Part shown: positions 63,966 through 64,000 of the stretch, one piece after another
How the letters are laid out: each line of letters opens with the position of its first letter
Position numbering within the stretch: position 1 is the stretch's first letter
Origin: Tubiluchus corallicola
Taxonomy: Eukaryota > Priapulida > Priapulimorpha > Priapulimorphida > Tubiluchidae
Assembly: GCA_030141605.1 (NCBI GenBank)
Contig: JAQGDQ010000460.1
Span: 118,238-182,237 of the forward strand
Direction of reading: 5' to 3'
DNA length: 64,000 nucleotides
Notes under the pieces: model-generated
Database searches by the model: none
Told to the model about the DNA's origin: nothing
Seen by the model: only the letters and a program-made list of their open reading frames with translations
Translations under genes and position numbers: made by a program

Positions 63966-64000
63966 GCAAAGCAAAGCCATCTGTCGCATCAGTTCAGTAA

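Overview
The window looks like nuclear DNA from an invertebrate animal. It is AT-rich, protein-coding exons are separated by introns of roughly 0.3-5 kb with GT-AG borders, and intergenic and intronic DNA is packed with short non-autonomous DNA transposons (hAT-, pogo/Tc1- and PIF-like MITEs), tRNA-derived SINEs, LINE 3' ends, microsatellites and long minisatellites. I cannot fix the phylum; single-exon class A GPCR arrays of this type are common in early-branching and soft-bodied invertebrates.

Region 1 (about 2.4-22.5 kb): a tandem cluster of single-exon rhodopsin-like GPCR genes, all on the + strand. Six are intact (2825-3649, 6796-7647, 10478-11323, 12677-13519, 18644-19489, 21595-22437), one full-length copy carries two nonsense codons (16138-16986), and three are truncated or decayed (7752-8240, 8241-8740, 9640-10050). 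They encode about 275-283 residues with an N-glycosylated N-terminus (NFT motif), an ERY (not DRY) motif, CWGP in TM6, NPIIY in TM7 and an extremely short tail ending CLCK or CLCR. Flanking DNA is duplicated with the genes, and the mosaic similarity between copies points to unequal crossing-over and gene conversion.

Region 2 (about 22.5-35.7 kb): mobile-element debris followed by a multi-exon gene on the - strand (eight coding exons, 35654 down to 25408, 456 codons plus stop). I do not recognise the protein; its C-terminal part weakly resembles the end of a TBC domain.

Region 3 (35.7-38.6 kb): a non-coding stretch with microsatellites between the - strand gene and the next gene.

Region 4 (38.6-64 kb): sixteen consecutive internal exons of a CLASP (CLIP-associating protein) microtubule regulator on the + strand, from the middle of TOG2 through the Ser/Arg-rich SxIP linker to most of TOG3. 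The exons join in frame for 2001 nt (667 codons); the gene continues past the right edge and its TOG1 exons are not seen. Its introns hold four minisatellites with units of 26, 25, 68 and 55 bp. The most striking is the 55-bp array at 56921-58515: 29 exact-length units that copy the 3' end of CLASP coding exon 12 together with its 5' splice site, so 28 extra splice donors follow the real one. The 68-bp array (about 38 units) is loaded with GCATG, the recognition core of RBFOX splicing factors.
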